A stretch of DNA of 64,000 nucleotides, from positions 1 to 64,000 of the forward strand of contig JAFIFE010000008.1 of NCBI GenBank assembly GCA_020832185.1, in the 5' to 3' direction. Position 1 is the first letter of the stretch. The number at the start of each line of letters is the position of its first letter. This DNA is from Alkalibacterium sp. GTDB taxonomy: Bacteria; Bacillota; Bacilli; Lactobacillales; Carnobacteriaceae_A. The translations under genes and the position numbers were made by a program. Under the pieces are notes generated by a model. It did not search any database. It was not told the DNA's origin and saw nothing but the letters and a program-made list of their open reading frames with translations. This document shows, in pieces, positions 61,592-64,000 of this stretch.

Positions 61592-61993
61592 TCAGTCCGT
61601 TTGGTCCTCTTCGCCTAGCAAGTAGGCATCTGTACTGAGTTCCATATCATTTTCGTTATCACGAAAAAGTCTGGGTCCCAAGATTTCAAGCTCATAGACA
61701 CTGTCATCTGCCTCGATACTCAGTGTCTCCTCTGTATGTACTATAGTATAATCTTCGTAGTAATGTTCTGGTACAAAAGGGAAAGGGTACTCAGCCACAA
61801 AATTATGTGCATTGCGTATTTTCATGCCTTCAGACTGAAAAGTGATTAAAGGTGAATCCCCTGAATCAAAGCTGAACGCCCCTGCTGCTTCAATAATACT
61901 GTCGGTATCGACACTTTCTTCTTGAGAACAGCCAGCTAAAAAAACTGAACTTAGAAAACCTATTGCTAATAGTTTTGAGATCATTATTTTCAT
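61592..61993 (-). CDS. Small putative lipoprotein
   Basis: A 133-aa secreted protein. The signal peptide MKIMISKLLAIGFLSSVFLAGC ends in a lipobox LAGC, so Cys22 would be lipid-anchored. The mature part is acidic and includes YPFPFVPEHYYEDYTIVHTEETLSIEADD. No family was recognised. ATAAAGGAGTC precedes ATG 61993. It is a single-gene unit between terminators. Confidence 0.72.
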   Translation of the reverse strand: MKIMISKLLAIGFLSSVFLAGCSQEESVDTDSIIEAAGAFSFDSGDSPLITFQSEGMKIRNAHNFVAEYPFPFVPEHYYEDYTIVHTEETLSIEADDSVYELEILGPRLFRDNENDMELSTDAYLLGEEDQTD

Positions 61994-62086
61994 TCTAATC
62001 GACTCCTTTATATAATTTAATATTATAGAATATTATATAAAATAGCAAATAGGCTTGATGTTTATACGGTACCTTATACTTATTTC

Positions 62087-62127
62087 AAAAAGCCGCCCTC
62101 TATCTATAATATAAGAGGGCGACTTTT
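62087..62127. terminator. Terminator after GlcD-type oxidase gene
   Basis: AAAAAGCCGCCCTCT pairs with AGAGGGCGACTTTT around a short loop. It can work in both directions. Confidence 0.8.
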
Positions 62128-62154
62128 CAGATTTTAGTTAAGGTTTATTTCGTA

Positions 62155-63516
62155 TTAGACTATCTTCCCGGGATTCAACCGGTTATCCGGATCGAATACT
62201 TTCTTAATTGCACGCATGTATTTCAGATTAACGTCATCGGTCATGCTTTCCATGTATTCTTTTTTGACGATGCCGATGCCGTGTTCTGCAGAAGGGAGGC
62301 CGCCTAAGTCAGCGACTTTCTGATACAAGTCTTTAAGCAAGGCTGCTCTCCTGAGGGTCCACTCTTCTTCACTTAAATCATCTTTCATCAAAAGGGTATG
62401 CACGTTTCCGTCCCCGGCATGACCAAAATTCAAGACGTTCAGTCCGTGTTTTTCCTGCATCTGCTTGGTTGACTCGATCAGCTCAGCAAATTTATTGATC
62501 GGCACAACTTCATCCAGCAGTTCAAACTCGGTAAAGACAGTCAGTCCCAGAAGGATATTGTCTCTCAGTGCCCAGTTTTTAGCCGCTTCTTCCTCAGTCA
62601 GCACGTGACTTTCCAGAGCGGTTTCTTTTGCAATCAGTTCGATTAGCTCAACACGGCCAGCTAAGTCTGCCTGGTCATTTCCATCCAGCGTCATCAGCAA
62701 GTAGGCTTCTCCCACTTGAGATTTTAATGGGTAGCCCAAGTTTTCTTCAGCATAGTGAAGGGCTTGTCGTTCAAACAATTCGACCCCAGAAGGATCAGCC
62801 CCACTTGTTAAAATCGCGAGTGTTGCATCGGTCGCCTGCTGGACAGTATCGAATGCAAGCAATAGTGAGACGCTGGCTTTAGGCAGAGGAATGAGTTTCA
62901 GCTTGATTTCTGTTGTGATGCCCAATGTGCCTTCTGATCCGATGAATAAGTCTTTCATGTCGTAACCCGAACTGCTCTTGATGTTTTTACTTCCTAGCGT
63001 CATGCTTTCTCCACTTGGCAGAACGGCAGTCAGTGCTCTTACATAATCACGGGTCGTTCCGTATTTGACTGCACGCAGTCCCCCAGCATTGGTTGCGACA
63101 TTTCCACCAATCGTCGAGTGTTTCGAAGCAGGATCGGGTGGATAGAAGTATCCTTTACTCTCGACGTAGTGATGAATGTCTCCAACCAGCACACCAGGTT
63201 CAACGGTCAGTGTTAAGGTTTCTTCATCGAGTTCAGTGATCTGATCCATCAAGTGGACATCGATAATCAATTCGTTCCCATTAAGAGGGACTTGTGCCCC
63301 GGCAACACCCGTACCCGCACCGCGTGCCAGGATATGAAGATCTTTTTCAATAGCATAGTTGACAAGCGCTATGACTTCTTCCTGTGTTTTCGGCAAAGCC
63401 ACTGCATGGACCGGTTTGATGTTTTTAACATAGGTATCGTGATAGTAGTGATCGGGAATATCATTTCCTGTATAAAGTCGGGTAGAGTCTGATATAATAT
63501 CTTCTAGATGCAGCAT
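62155..63516 (-). CDS. FAD-linked oxidase, GlcD/D-lactate dehydrogenase type
   Basis: A flavoprotein of 453 aa. The PP-loop FAD domain includes ARGAGTGVAGAQVP (about 60-75), LTVEPGVLVGDIHHYVESKGYFYPPDPASK and GGNVATNAGG. The C-terminal FAD-oxidase domain has HAGDGNVHTLL and ends SAEHGIGIVKKEYM...DPDNRLNPGKIV, the standard family finish. It probably oxidises glycolate or D-lactate; no partner iron-sulfur subunit is encoded nearby. AGGAGG precedes ATG 63516. Confidence 0.9.
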   Translation of the reverse strand: MLHLEDIISDSTRLYTGNDIPDHYYHDTYVKNIKPVHAVALPKTQEEVIALVNYAIEKDLHILARGAGTGVAGAQVPLNGNELIIDVHLMDQITELDEETLTLTVEPGVLVGDIHHYVESKGYFYPPDPASKHSTIGGNVATNAGGLRAVKYGTTRDYVRALTAVLPSGESMTLGSKNIKSSSGYDMKDLFIGSEGTLGITTEIKLKLIPLPKASVSLLLAFDTVQQATDATLAILTSGADPSGVELFERQALHYAEENLGYPLKSQVGEAYLLMTLDGNDQADLAGRVELIELIAKETALESHVLTEEEAAKNWALRDNILLGLTVFTEFELLDEVVPINKFAELIESTKQMQEKHGLNVLNFGHAGDGNVHTLLMKDDLSEEEWTLRRAALLKDLYQKVADLGGLPSAEHGIGIVKKEYMESMTDDVNLKYMRAIKKVFDPDNRLNPGKIV

Positions 63517-63755
63517 GTAAATCCTCCTAGATTCATGAATAGAAAGCGGTTCATTCTTAACCCTATCTTATCTGACTAGAGGGGCACCTGTCTAATGAAT
63601 ACAGTAAATTTCAGTGATTAGGGTACAAATATCCAAGAAGTGAACGTTTTAAATCACTATTGACCCTAAATGTTGATACATTGTCTTAAATGGAGTCCAT
63701 TATACTAAAATATGAATATAAGAAACAAAATACATACGGAGAAAGAGGCATAATT

Positions 63756-64000
63756 ATGTGGGAATGGTTTGTAGAATTAAGTCCGACAGTTCAGACACTG
63801 TTAGCAACATTATTTACGTGGGGGATGACAGCTGCAGGTGCAGCTCTGGTATTCACGGCAAAAAGGGTAAATCAGCGGTTAATGGATGGCATGCTGGCGT
63901 TCGCAGGTGGAGTGATGATCGCAGCAAGTTTCTGGTCACTGCTGCAGCCGGCGATTGATATGGCTGAATCAGGTCCACTCCCGTCTTGGATCCCAGCCGC
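63756..64000 (+). CDS. ZIP-family metal transporter, partial (runs off the window)
   Basis: The N-terminal 81 residues of a ZIP transporter. The first helix reads LLATLFTWGMTAAGAALVF, followed by the loop TAKRVNQRLMDGMLAFAGGVMIAASFWSLL, typical of the ZupT/GufA branch that takes up Zn2+, Fe2+ or Mn2+. GGAGAAAGAGG lies before ATG 63756. The gene is cut by the window end. Nothing else was seen in the 240-base spacer upstream. Confidence 0.85.
   Translation, partial: MWEWFVELSPTVQTLLATLFTWGMTAAGAALVFTAKRVNQRLMDGMLAFAGGVMIAASFWSLLQPAIDMAESGPLPSWIPA

Overview
This is a stretch of chromosome from a low-GC Gram-positive bacterium. Shine-Dalgarno sites are strong (AAGGAGG type), GTG and TTG starts are common, and intrinsic terminators follow most units. 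The order rsmG-parA-parB-DUF951-ychF-DUF1129, an Flp/Fnr regulator beside an HMA protein and a P-type ATPase, and a Prs2-type PRPP synthase suggest Lactobacillales, perhaps Carnobacteriaceae (Alkalibacterium or Marinilactibacillus-like). The genus is inference. No phage, insertion sequence, CRISPR array or rRNA was found.

Layout. 0.3-6.2 kb: a LytTR response regulator with a minimal GHKL kinase, a mazEF toxin-antitoxin pair on the other strand, and a heterodimeric ABC exporter whose promoter carries a LytTR-type direct repeat. 6.3-12.2 kb: housekeeping and stress genes (FAD/Rieske oxidoreductase, SRAP, VOC protein, prs, hsp20, cysteine synthase). 12.4-14.2 kb: pspA with a glycine-rich TPM protein. 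14.4-25.5 kb: a metal and metalloid island with arsRDA, a 104-bp tandem repeat, a YbiT-type ABC-F, chrA, cadD, a CoA-disulfide reductase, the arsenite pump acr3 and a Ca2+/cation antiporter. arsR, cadD and probably acr3 share an ATAGAC-N4-GTCTAT operator. 26.2-29.8 kb: a PII-like protein with a CPA2 antiporter, then an ABC-2 exporter. 30-34.5 kb: the partition locus. 34.7-38.1 kb: glutamate-type dehydrogenase, SDR, ogt and a deoxynucleoside kinase. 38.2-45.5 kb: an Fnr-type regulator with three perfect TTGAT-N4-ATCAA boxes, each about 29 bp upstream of a -10 box. These lie upstream of a cupin gene, of fnr itself, and of an HMA protein/P-type ATPase pair; a membrane protein-ccdA-TlpA operon follows. 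45.8-50.5 kb: lrgAB, an RpiR regulator with a previously uncalled 53-aa gene, a Gfo/Idh/MocA enzyme, and HIT and SOUL proteins. 50.65-55.2 kb: tRNA-Leu(CAG) and sbcDC. 55.6-64 kb: an M20 hydrolase, a Vga/Msr-like ABC-F with an attenuator leader, glyA, a second mazEF, a lipoprotein, a GlcD-type oxidase and the start of a ZIP transporter.

How the parts work together. The clearest regulatory circuits read directly from sequence are the Fnr class II promoters, the shared ArsR-type operator joining arsenic and cadmium genes, the LytTR repeat tying the two-component system to the ABC exporter, and the leader-peptide/terminator attenuator in front of the ribosome-protection ABC-F. Gene functions are assigned by recognising family motifs by eye. 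No search was run.
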